Shown: piece by piece, positions 1 to 7,954 of the stretch
Layout of the letters: each line of letters begins with the position of its first letter
How positions within the stretch are numbered: position 1 is the stretch's first letter
Assembly (NCBI GenBank): GCA_900322175.1
Contig: ONYZ01000001.1
Location: 110,773-174,772, forward strand
Origin: an uncultured Prevotella sp.
GTDB taxonomy: Bacteria > Bacteroidota > Bacteroidia > Bacteroidales > Bacteroidaceae
Length of the DNA stretch: 64,000 bases
Direction of reading: 5' to 3'
Made by a program: the position numbers and the translations under genes
The notes under the pieces: generated by a model
Databases searched by the model: none
The model's input: the letters and a program-made list of their open reading frames with translations, nothing else
Told to the model about the DNA's origin: nothing

Positions 1-1325
1 TGGTACTGAAGAAATACCACACCAATCTTCAGGCTGGCCGACGCGATTCAGCTATGAAGGTTGCAATGGACATAAGCAACTCACTGGGACAGGCCATTGC
101 CAAATCCAGAAAGACAGAAAAGGAGGAACAGGCCGTGATTGTTCAGAACGTAGAGAAGATGACAGAGTTGCAGAACCAAAGTCACCGCAGATTACAGATT
201 ATAGTATCAATCGCCGTTGCATTTGTTGTACTCTGTCTGATTGGATTAGTCATCATCCGCCATCGCATGGCTACCCAGATGCAGGCTGCTTACGATGACC
301 TGAAATACGACTACGACCGCCTGGAGGCCGACACCATCGTAAAAGAGCGCGAGGCTTCTGAACTGCGTATCTCTCAGAACATACAGCGTGTGATAGCACC
401 AAGTATTTTGCCCACACATAAGCATTTCGACATCTTCAGTTCTACCACAGTAGGACTAATGGAGGGCGGCGGAGTGCTCGACCATTGCATGCGCGGCGAC
501 AAGCTGTTCTTCTGTGTCGGAGAGGCTACCATCGAAGGTGTAAAGGCATCGCTGCTCACAACCATCGTAAAGGCTCAGTTCCGCACTGCGGCTGCATTCG
601 AGGAGAAGCCAGAACGTATCGTGGCAGCTATCAACAATGCCATAACCAAGGATGGCGAGAAAGGCGCAGCCATCAGACTATTCATCGGTGTGCTCGACAT
701 CAACACTGGAGTACTGCGCTTCTGCAATGCCAACCACGATGCACCGCTGATGGTTAGCAACGAACTGCACCACCTGCCGGTAGAGCAGAATATCGCCGTA
801 GGCGAGCATCGCAACTGGGAGTACGAGCCACAGGAGATACAGATGCTGCCTGGCACAATGATATTCCTGAATACCGACGGACTGATAAAGGTTAAGAATA
901 AAGAGCATCGCATCTTCAACGAGAAACGTATGCTAGGCTCTGCCCTGCAGGCTATGAAACTGGATCCGCGTCCAAAACCATTTATCGAGAATATGCTTGA
1001 TGCCGTAAAGCGCTTTGCCGGCGATTACGAGCAGAGAGACGACATATCCCTGTTGGCCATCCGATTCAAGGGCGGTCGCAAGCTCCTTCAGAACGGAGCC
1101 GAGACTGAACCAGAGACAGACGAAGAGCCAGAGGTAAAGCCACAGCAGGCGCCAAAGCTAGCTCCTGAGGTCCCAATTATCCCCGAGATGCCAGAAGAGC
1201 CTAAGATAATCGAAGAGCCCGAAGTAATATTCGAACCAGAGGTAATTCTCGACCCCGAAGAAAACGAAGAGCCCCAGATTATCGAAGACGCCGACATCAT
1301 CGAAGATGCTGAGATAGTAGAATAG
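1..1325 (+). CDS. SpoIIE-type PP2C phosphatase with N-terminal membrane anchor (5' end outside window)
   Basis: The reading frame is open to the left edge, so the true start lies outside the window; the first in-frame ATG at 54 is probably internal. After a short helical stretch comes one membrane segment (around IIVSIAVAFVVLCLIGLVII), a coiled coil, then a SpoIIE/PPM phosphatase domain with recognisable NANHDAPLMV, FLNTDGL and RDDISLLAIRF motifs. Such proteins dephosphorylate partner or anti-sigma antagonist proteins on the cytoplasmic side. The first metal-binding motif, usually VGD-x-x-G-x-G, reads VGEATIEG, so Asp is replaced by Glu. About 70 residues at the C-terminus are a Pro/Glu-rich acidic tail of repeated EEPE and IIED units. 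The gene is convergent with its neighbour, with 4 bp between the stop codons. Family assignment is good; substrate unknown. Confidence 0.8.
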   Translation, partial: VLKKYHTNLQAGRRDSAMKVAMDISNSLGQAIAKSRKTEKEEQAVIVQNVEKMTELQNQSHRRLQIIVSIAVAFVVLCLIGLVIIRHRMATQMQAAYDDLKYDYDRLEADTIVKEREASELRISQNIQRVIAPSILPTHKHFDIFSSTTVGLMEGGGVLDHCMRGDKLFFCVGEATIEGVKASLLTTIVKAQFRTAAAFEEKPERIVAAINNAITKDGEKGAAIRLFIGVLDINTGVLRFCNANHDAPLMVSNELHHLPVEQNIAVGEHRNWEYEPQEIQMLPGTMIFLNTDGLIKVKNKEHRIFNEKRMLGSALQAMKLDPRPKPFIENMLDAVKRFAGDYEQRDDISLLAIRFKGGRKLLQNGAETEPETDEEPEVKPQQAPKLAPEVPIIPEMPEEPKIIEEPEVIFEPEVILDPEENEEPQIIEDADIIEDAEIVE

Positions 1326-1329
1326 TTTT

Positions 1330-2832
1330 CTATCTGCTTAGATTGCTTACGTATTTTACTGGGATGCCTTCTTGCTTTAAGACATCAGCAAACTTCTGAG
1401 GAGTGATGGTTACTGGGTCTCGCATAAATTCGGGGACGTTGTAGCTCTTTAGCAACTGACGATGATAGTCGGGGTTAGCACAAGGCAACTCAAATGGTTT
1501 GCTGCCACGACCGTTTGCATCGATATGTGCTATAAACGGACGAGTGTAGTTGGCATCATAGCGGCGACTGCTGAACATCACCCAGCGGCCGTTGCTCGAC
1601 CATGAATGATAACTCTCTGTATCAGGCGAGTTAATCTCCTCCATATTTCGTGCCACACCTGTCTTCAAGTCCATTATCCATAGTTCTGCATCATGATGCC
1701 AGATATGGAACACACCATATTTGGCGAGTGTAAACATCAGATAACGTCCGTCGGGCGAAACACGAGGCAGCGTGGCGCTCTTATCAATCGAGTCTGCCGC
1801 GAAGACCAATTCACGCGGACCAAACTGCATTGTCGCCGGATCAAAGCTCTTCTTATAAAGATTGTATTTAGCTTCTTGAGTGCGCGCCACGAACTCCTTA
1901 CCCTTGTCAGTCACGGTATCACTATACTCAAAGTGAGCACTACAGTAGTAGAGCGTCTTGCCGTCTGGCGCCCAGAATGGGAAACACTCCATCTCTGCAG
2001 GGGCGTTCTCTATATTAGTCACCTCGTTTTTCAGCACATCGTATGCAATAAGATCACTCTCCGAGTCAAACACCTCAATCTTATTTGGATTTACGCTATG
2101 GAATATCTGTCCCGTCATGTTTGTAGAATACACTATGAGCGGAAGTGTCGGATGCCATGTGGGATATACACCAGCCGAGAGGATGGAATCATTACGCATA
2201 TTTATCTTCTTGACGGTTCCATCGTAGGCAATGACTGTTCCCCCCATATTCTGACGAGCATGGAACTGCATACGCTCTGGATTGTACCGCTGATAGTTAT
2301 GACAGTTGATACACTGTCCCTTAGCTCCCTCCGAACATAGCATATTATCATATATTACGCTCTCATCATAGTTTTCCAGACAACGCTGATTGATGGTTAG
2401 TTCTTCGTATGTAACATACGAAGGCGGAATAAGTCGATAGCTGATATACGAGTCGATACTATCCGGCGACACATATATATTAAATGGCTTGAATCGAGTC
2501 CAACTGCCATTCTGCTCAACAAATACTTCCACCTTTATCGAGTCACCTTTAGCCGCAGTCTCAGCCAGTCGTTGCCAGTCATCAGCATCAGGCTGAATCT
2601 GAGGGCCACCGCATATCAGTTCTTCCTTGCCGACCGACAGACGGGCAACAACATCATCCGCCTTCCCGTCAATCTGGAAGGTTAACGGAGCGATATTTAT
2701 AGGCACCGTTACGTTTGTATAGTCAGGGTATATATTCGGCAGTTCGTTCTTTTCCCAGAAGTTTTCAGGGATTTTATGTCCACATGCCGCAAGCATCGTT
2801 GCAACGACGATGAATAATAGCGCTTTTTTCAT
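1330..2832 (-). CDS. PD40/TolB-like beta-propeller lipoprotein with a single CxxCH haem c motif (copy 1)
   Basis: A 500-residue protein with a lipoprotein signal (LAAC, Cys17). An N-terminal beta domain (about 30-130) is followed by one c-type haem motif, QCINCHN (CINCH at 174-178), and then WD40-like PD40 repeats typical of six-bladed propellers: WHPTLPLIVYSTN, LPRVSPDGRYLMF and SWSSNGRWVMFSSRR. It should be exported, lipidated and, if the motif is used, matured with covalent haem in the periplasm. It starts 1 bp after the stop of the membrane protein gene upstream, so the two form an operon. Two homologues lie at 26428-27942 and 23551-25056, each after the same kind of membrane protein. Such proteins are usually annotated as TolB-like or PD40 proteins of unknown role; electron transfer or sensing is only inference. 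Confidence 0.8.
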   Translation of the reverse strand: MKKALLFIVVATMLAACGHKIPENFWEKNELPNIYPDYTNVTVPINIAPLTFQIDGKADDVVARLSVGKEELICGGPQIQPDADDWQRLAETAAKGDSIKVEVFVEQNGSWTRFKPFNIYVSPDSIDSYISYRLIPPSYVTYEELTINQRCLENYDESVIYDNMLCSEGAKGQCINCHNYQRYNPERMQFHARQNMGGTVIAYDGTVKKINMRNDSILSAGVYPTWHPTLPLIVYSTNMTGQIFHSVNPNKIEVFDSESDLIAYDVLKNEVTNIENAPAEMECFPFWAPDGKTLYYCSAHFEYSDTVTDKGKEFVARTQEAKYNLYKKSFDPATMQFGPRELVFAADSIDKSATLPRVSPDGRYLMFTLAKYGVFHIWHHDAELWIMDLKTGVARNMEEINSPDTESYHSWSSNGRWVMFSSRRYDANYTRPFIAHIDANGRGSKPFELPCANPDYHRQLLKSYNVPEFMRDPVTITPQKFADVLKQEGIPVKYVSNLSR

Positions 2833-2833
2833 A

Positions 2834-4657
2834 TCAATAGTATGTAATATCTCTTAAGAAAAAGAATTCAAAATAATATGTTTTACCGTAGTAATCATAG
2901 ATATACTTTCTGTTGCTTGGGCTAGGTGCCTGCTTGTATTGCTGAAGCAGACGCATAAAACCACTGAAGTTCTCCTGCACACCAGGTTCGAGCGACCACT
3001 CATCCAGCCCTTCCTGCCCCTGCATATTAGCAAAAAGCCATGCTGCCTCCTGGAAGATACGTGGTGGCATATTCTCCTCACCGTTCAACTTCACATAATG
3101 TTCAAATCTTGGCCAGAACAGATCAGGATTCCTGGTCCACATCGCAGCTATCACAGCCTGCTCCTGGAAGTAGATATCATCTGCATCATGTTCTGCCAAT
3201 ATAGTCATCAATGCTTTCTCTACTTTACCTTCTACGGCATCCAGTCTGTCAGTATAATGCATCATACGGCTGACAGGCCCAGTCTCTGCATCCTTAGCCA
3301 GCAACTGCGGGTCGTTAAGCAACGATTCCATGTGGTCAGCCCAGCCAGCATAGTAAGTGGTCTTACGAAGGATATCAAGGAATTTCCTAGCCGTCTGCTT
3401 TTCCTTATTAAACATAGCACTACGGGCAAGGTCACGCAGTTGTTCTACGTTCCATCCATATTCTACTCCCTCTTCCATACATACACGATGGCATTCGTTC
3501 ATGGCACCATATTGATAGAGCATCATTCTACCGGCAACATTAAACATATAGACAGGCAATGGGGTGTTTGACCTCTTCGATCCCTTCGGGAAGTTATACA
3601 TCTCGTCGCACTGGCGCCCTAGCCTACTCAGAGCCAGATTGTGCATCATCACAATAGCTCTGGTTGGCTCACCATTCTGTTTTTCACCCTCTTCTACTAC
3701 ACCTTCCCAATCCGATTGTTCTATGCAGCGCTGCATCCTTAGTTCATGGTGGAAGTTGGCATCCTTATACCAGAAGTGATATATACATCCTGCTACAGCA
3801 GCAAATACACATCCCTGCAGAATCCAATCCTTTGGCTTTAATGCTTGTTCTGAACGCTTCGTACGATAAGCAAATGATAGCACCAGAAAGAACAAAGCCA
3901 GTATATAATAAGGAATATAGTAATTAGGATAAGTATCTACGATACCAAATACAGGTATTCCTACGCGATAGATGTCGATAATATTAGTTCCAACATACAC
4001 TATACGGTAATACAGCAGCGGAATAGCAATGATGCTCAATAGCGCTACAATACTATGTATTACGTTTACGACCTTATCCTTAGACAGTCGCCAAGCCAAC
4101 ACAGCCATCAGCGCCACGGCAGCCAATGCATAAACGCCCATCAACGGATAACCTACAAGTGCAGCCACAAATATAAAAGCGGCCTGAATCCACTTGTTCT
4201 CAGGCAAACTGCGGAATGCCCATAACAGAGCTATTGCAGCCGTTGTACCAATAGTAGCCGCATAGAAATACCCAGGCAACTTCATAAAGTACACCCAGTA
4301 TCCCATATCCATATTGGCCACCAAAAGGATTGCAACAGGTATTATACTTACCACAGCCCATCGGTCAGGGATGTTAAACGCACGCTTAGTCAGCCACATC
4401 AATAGCAACCACCAACCGCACATCAATATCACACCTATCCACGGATAAAAGAAGTGTTGTGTAAAGAATGCTCCAAGATAAGAGAGCATACCACCAGGCA
4501 CCGTCATCATCTGACTGAAGAACAACGATGTGTTAAGAAATACGTTATGCTGCTGAACCTTCCAAAGCAGGTCGGCTTCAAAATAGAGCATAATAATGGC
4601 CAATACCGTCAAGGTTAGCAGCCACAGTGCTATAGGTTTTATCAGTCTTTTCATCAT
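2834..4657 (-). CDS. DUF6057-like polytopic membrane protein (copy 1)
   Basis: A 607-residue protein. The first ~290 residues hold about nine hydrophobic segments, beginning with LWLLTLTVLAIIMLYF and including repeated Trp/Tyr-rich loops. The remaining ~300 residues are a soluble helical region resembling TPR-type repeats (for example WEGVVEEGEKQNGEPTRAIV), ending YYFEFFFLRDITYY. I recognise it as the family called DUF6057 in Bacteroidales, from memory; no function is established. It is cotranscribed with the CxxCH lipoprotein directly downstream (1 bp gap). Homologues occur at 27949-29724 (591 aa) and 25053-26456 (467 aa), both paired with the same lipoprotein type. The constant pairing suggests that the two products form a complex across the inner membrane and periplasm. 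Confidence 0.75.
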   Translation of the reverse strand: MMKRLIKPIALWLLTLTVLAIIMLYFEADLLWKVQQHNVFLNTSLFFSQMMTVPGGMLSYLGAFFTQHFFYPWIGVILMCGWWLLLMWLTKRAFNIPDRWAVVSIIPVAILLVANMDMGYWVYFMKLPGYFYAATIGTTAAIALLWAFRSLPENKWIQAAFIFVAALVGYPLMGVYALAAVALMAVLAWRLSKDKVVNVIHSIVALLSIIAIPLLYYRIVYVGTNIIDIYRVGIPVFGIVDTYPNYYIPYYILALFFLVLSFAYRTKRSEQALKPKDWILQGCVFAAVAGCIYHFWYKDANFHHELRMQRCIEQSDWEGVVEEGEKQNGEPTRAIVMMHNLALSRLGRQCDEMYNFPKGSKRSNTPLPVYMFNVAGRMMLYQYGAMNECHRVCMEEGVEYGWNVEQLRDLARSAMFNKEKQTARKFLDILRKTTYYAGWADHMESLLNDPQLLAKDAETGPVSRMMHYTDRLDAVEGKVEKALMTILAEHDADDIYFQEQAVIAAMWTRNPDLFWPRFEHYVKLNGEENMPPRIFQEAAWLFANMQGQEGLDEWSLEPGVQENFSGFMRLLQQYKQAPSPSNRKYIYDYYGKTYYFEFFFLRDITYY

Positions 4658-4674
4658 CTTCGAAAAATGCGCTG

Positions 4675-4706
4675 CAAAGTTAATGCTTTTTTCTTAAAGC
4701 GCCAAA
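4675..4706 (-). promoter_or_regulatory. Bacteroidetes-type promoter for the 4657-1330 operon
   Basis: On the minus strand a TAACTTTG -7 element (plus-strand 4675-4682) lies 20 bp from a TTTG -33 element (4703-4706). It sits just upstream of the membrane protein start at 4657 and directly after the end of the upstream gene. Confidence 0.6.
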
Positions 4707-4709
4707 TAG

Positions 4710-5171
4710 TTACCACAGAAAATCCTCTATATAGTCATTAAACTCTATGGGTTGACGCCAGCCGTAACTGATGGCGGCTTGGCGGATATATTGTTCGTGC
4801 GCGGGGGTGATGGGGCGACGACCAAAATGGTATTCGTAGTAACGTTTTCGATTGAAGTATTGGATAAGATGCTGCTTCAACGGATTGGCTATTCGGGCTG
4901 GCATATCGTAGTAGATATCTGACAGTCCAAGTGGCATACGCACCGGTTTGTCACTAAGATACACAGGACACTTATCTGTCTGCATCAACGGATGATTGAG
5001 GTTGGTGCAGGTGGTGTAGAGATAACTGTCTGGCGTATAAGTGCGCATTATATAGTGTATACAGTGCTCACGTAGCGGACATGTCTGACTTAGACAGATA
5101 CCATAGCCTTTGTCGGCCTTATCTCTTAGTACCTTTTCGAGAGGCTGTGGAGTGTATATTTTCTTTTCCAT
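4710..5171 (-). CDS. DUF6078-like small protein with N-terminal Cys cluster (copy 1)
   Basis: A 153-residue soluble protein without signal peptide. The N-terminal half has a cysteine cluster (CLSQTCPLREHC, then a Cys in LYTTCTNLNH and one in DKCPVY), which could bind zinc or an iron-sulphur cluster. The C-terminal half has the family-like features FNRKRYYEYHFGRRPITP and a final acidic/aromatic DYIEDFLW. I recognise it as DUF6078-like from memory; function unknown. A second member at 61561-62040 shares the CPL-x-x-x-C core and the YYEY-x-x-G-x-R-x-(I/L)-(T/S)-P block. It is divergent from a VirE-like gene across a 565-bp AT-rich spacer and has its own promoter. Its place beside accessory genes suggests a mobile or stress-related role, not proven. 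Confidence 0.7.
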   Translation of the reverse strand: MEKKIYTPQPLEKVLRDKADKGYGICLSQTCPLREHCIHYIMRTYTPDSYLYTTCTNLNHPLMQTDKCPVYLSDKPVRMPLGLSDIYYDMPARIANPLKQHLIQYFNRKRYYEYHFGRRPITPAHEQYIRQAAISYGWRQPIEFNDYIEDFLW

Positions 5172-5196
5172 TTATGATGATTATTTATTTCGGATG

Positions 5197-5227
5197 CAAA
5201 ATTAGTAAAAATGTATGATATGACAAA
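5197..5227 (-). promoter_or_regulatory. Promoter of the DUF6078-like gene
   Basis: On the minus strand a TAATTTTG -7 element (5197-5204) lies 19 bp from a TTTG -33 element (5224-5227). The start codon at 5171 follows by about 25 bp. Confidence 0.6.
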
Positions 5228-5259
5228 ATTATTTCATATAAAAGATATAAAAATATAGA

Positions 5260-5655
5260 AAACTATTCATAATAGCTATTAGTATGCTTATTATCAGATA
5301 GTTACATTATGAATAAAGCCTTAAAAATAGCGTTAAACTATTCATAAATCTCCGTTTTAAAGGCTTCTTTTAGTTACTAAGATAGGGTTAAAACATTGAA
5401 AACATGTCAGTTACATAACAGTAAAAGATTTAGTAATAAAGTGTTTCTGCATTAGTAACATAGTGTTACTTCCGTAGTAACAAGCTGTTTCCATTAATGT
5501 TATTATAGTGAAACACTAATAAATGTATTTTGAAAGTAATTTACTGCAATTCAAAAAGTAGCCATTTTATGAATAGAGACACAATGATTTTATAGCACTA
5601 TTCATGCGATAATAACCTGAATATCAAAGAATTATCTTTTAAAATGAATAGTTAG
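5260..5655. repeat. AT-rich spacer with repeated ACTATTCAT / ATGAATAGT motifs
   Basis: The 565-bp gap between two divergent genes holds no plausible gene. It carries at least six copies of a (C)TATTCAT core in both orientations: AAACTATTCATAA near 5259 and 5335, ATTATGAATAAA near 5306, TTTATGAATAG near 5566, CACTATTCATG near 5597, and AAAATGAATAGTTA at 5641. A second motif, AGTAACA/TGTTACT, recurs between about 5370 and 5485. The pattern could be a regulator-binding array or replication iterons for the neighbouring P-loop protein; the sequence alone does not decide. Confidence 0.5.
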
Positions 5656-5676
5656 CATAATTTTTTAAACTAATTC

Positions 5677-5708
5677 CTTGTGAAATTTAAAAAATATTAT
5701 TACCTTTG
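5677..5708 (+). promoter_or_regulatory. Promoter of the VirE-like gene
   Basis: A TACCTTTG -7 element at 5701-5708 is preceded by CTTG at 5677-5680 with a 20-bp spacing. The ATG at 5737 follows 28 bp downstream. Confidence 0.55.
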
Positions 5709-5736
5709 CAGACTGTACAACCAATAAACATCAGAT

Positions 5737-7887
5737 ATGACAAAAGTAACTATAGTAAAGAACTATCGAAACGCTGAGACTCTAAAAGTTTTCGAACTCT
5801 CAGAGGTAATCAGTATGATACAGAAGTGTGAGTATGCCGAAGCTATCGACCCAGTGAGAGGTATATCGCTGCATACAGAACTTAAACGACTGGAAGACGG
5901 AAGTGTAGATGGGGCCAACAACTTTACCGATAAAGTACCTCGCATCTGCTTTGCTTCCGAAATGGAGAACCGCAACCATCAGCGTGTGCGCAAGTCGTAC
6001 ACAGGTTTGGTTCTGCTTGAGGTTAACAATCTTACCAGCTTTGATGAGGCTAAGGCCATCCGACAAGGTGCTGCACTGATGCCACAAACCCTGTTGGCCT
6101 TTGTTGGAGCCAGCGGAAGGAGTGTTAAGATTGTGTGTAGAGGCGAACTGTTTGATGGCGGATTGCCTGAGACGGAAGATGACATAATGCGTTTCCACCT
6201 TAATTTATATGAGAAGGCACGCATGGTGTATAACGCACAACTAGGCGTGACCATCGACAAACTGGAGCCGCATCTGGAGCGAACCTGCTATATCGGAGCC
6301 GATAATGAGCTGTATTACAATCCATCAGCACAGCCATTCTATACAGACACGTCTGATCTGGTGAAGGCGCTGAAACCTATTCAGACAGCCAATCAGTTGC
6401 CCGACGAGATAGTACCTGGTCGCAGTCGGTTTCACTCTATGTGTGTAATCTATCAGTATAACCTCTCGAAGGCATACGATGATACTACAGGCATAGTCGA
6501 CGAAGAGGAGCGTAATGAGTTGATTATCATTCGTCTGGCAGAGTATTGTCGTGAGTCAGGGCTGGATATGGCCTTCTGTCGTCATCGCACTCTGATGAGT
6601 CTCACGTTTGGCAAATACCCTGATGTGGTTGACAAGACCTTTGAGAATGCCTATCGTGCGGAACACGAAAAGCAGTACTATAAGCGCAAGAATATAACTC
6701 GTCCGCTGAAGAATATCCCTGCCGAGACGCTGATGATGATGAAGATAGACATCTTTCTGAATGCCAACTACGAACTGCGTAAGAATGTAATGCGTGGCGT
6801 GGCCGAATATCGTATGAGGACTGGACTGGGGTTCGCATTCCAAGACCTTACCACCGAAGCACGCAACTCTATCACTATCAACGCCTTGTCGCAGGGCATC
6901 AAGTGCTGGGACAAGGACATTATGCGATATGTTAACTCTAACGATATCACTCTGTACGACCCCATGGACGATTTCCTGGAACATCTGCCCAAATGGGATG
7001 GTAAGGACCGTGTAGAACCGTTGGCACGACGAATAAAGACCGGCTATGAGGAGTGGCCACACCTATTTCATATATGGATGCGATCGATGGTAGCTATGTG
7101 GAAGGGTAAGGGACAGCTTACTGGTAATGCTCTCGTACCGCTGTTGATAGGGCGTCAGGGTTGTGGCAAGTCCAGCTTCTGTAGAATCCTCTTGCCTCGC
7201 GAACAGCGTGAGTATTACAACGACCGCATCAACTTTAAGAACGAGCACGACCTGAACCTTGGTCTCACCTCGTTCGCACTTATCAATCTCGACGAGTTCG
7301 ACAAGATTACCAAGCGACAGCAGGTGGTACTGAAGTATCTGCTATCTACATCCGACGTAAAATACCGTCCGCCTTACGGTACGGCCTATTCCAGCCATCG
7401 TCGATACGCATCGTTTATTGGTACTACCAACGAGCTTATGCCGCTGACAGACCCAACTGGTTCGCGACGATTCATCTGTGTGATGGTGGATGGCAACATC
7501 GATTTTGAGACGCCTGTGGAGTATGGTCAGCTTTATGCACAACTGAAGTACGAGGTTGAGCAACAGCGCGAGCGCTACTTCCTGACTAAAGACGAAGAAA
7601 CTGCCCTGATGCACCACAATCTGCGCTACCAGCAGATGAATGGACTTAGCGAGATGTTACTCTCGCTTTTTGAGAAGCCCGAAGGTAATCCCAAGGACAA
7701 TCCAGAGAACGGCAAGTGGCTATCAGTAAAGGAAATCTCCGACCGACTAAAACAAGCCTTCAAAGGCTCCTATCAGCCCGACGAGGGTTCGCTAGTAAGA
7801 ATCGGCCAATCCCTAAACCGTCCCGAGTACCGCTTTGAGAGTGAACGCAAAACCCACGGTTGGGTATATTGGGTGAAGGAACGATAG
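5737..7887 (+). CDS. VirE/VapE-like P-loop protein with BT4734-like N-terminal domain and DUF3874-like C-terminus
   Basis: A 716-residue cytoplasmic protein. Residues ~50-200 match the BT4734-like (VirE_N) domain, with SYTGLVLLEVNNLTSF and LLAFVGASGRSVKIV. Then comes a linker and a VirE/VapE-type ATPase core with Walker A GRQGCGKS (472-479) and acidic LINLDEFDK (D519-E520). The last ~70 residues (KWLSVKEISDRLKQAF to the end) resemble DUF3874, a winged-helix-like tail. Related proteins occur on Bacteroidetes mobile elements and in chromosomes and are thought to act as primase/helicase-like replication proteins; the role here is inferred. No integrase or mobilisation gene is adjacent, so it may be a domesticated copy or element remnant. 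It converges with the Xus-type operon, with a terminator between. Confidence 0.85.
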   Translation: MTKVTIVKNYRNAETLKVFELSEVISMIQKCEYAEAIDPVRGISLHTELKRLEDGSVDGANNFTDKVPRICFASEMENRNHQRVRKSYTGLVLLEVNNLTSFDEAKAIRQGAALMPQTLLAFVGASGRSVKIVCRGELFDGGLPETEDDIMRFHLNLYEKARMVYNAQLGVTIDKLEPHLERTCYIGADNELYYNPSAQPFYTDTSDLVKALKPIQTANQLPDEIVPGRSRFHSMCVIYQYNLSKAYDDTTGIVDEEERNELIIIRLAEYCRESGLDMAFCRHRTLMSLTFGKYPDVVDKTFENAYRAEHEKQYYKRKNITRPLKNIPAETLMMMKIDIFLNANYELRKNVMRGVAEYRMRTGLGFAFQDLTTEARNSITINALSQGIKCWDKDIMRYVNSNDITLYDPMDDFLEHLPKWDGKDRVEPLARRIKTGYEEWPHLFHIWMRSMVAMWKGKGQLTGNALVPLLIGRQGCGKSSFCRILLPREQREYYNDRINFKNEHDLNLGLTSFALINLDEFDKITKRQQVVLKYLLSTSDVKYRPPYGTAYSSHRRYASFIGTTNELMPLTDPTGSRRFICVMVDGNIDFETPVEYGQLYAQLKYEVEQQRERYFLTKDEETALMHHNLRYQQMNGLSEMLLSLFEKPEGNPKDNPENGKWLSVKEISDRLKQAFKGSYQPDEGSLVRIGQSLNRPEYRFESERKTHGWVYWVKER

Positions 7888-7906
7888 TGTATAAAAGAGC
7901 CAAAAA

Positions 7907-7930
7907 GAGGATGCGCATTTGCACATCCTC
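7907..7930 (-). terminator. Intrinsic terminator closing the leftward Xus-type operon
   Basis: GAGGATGCGC/GCACATCCTC stem with one mismatch and an ATTT loop. On the minus strand it is followed by TTTTT, so it fits the operon arriving from the right. It may also stop the VirE-like transcript, though there is no T-run on that side. Confidence 0.75.
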
Positions 7931-7954
7931 CTAATATTAGATAGTTATCGAAGT

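Noticed and set aside
5172-5736. Plasmid-type replication origin
   Set aside because: Repeats are suggestive, but there is no partition gene and the region is in a chromosome-like context; kept only as a possible binding array.
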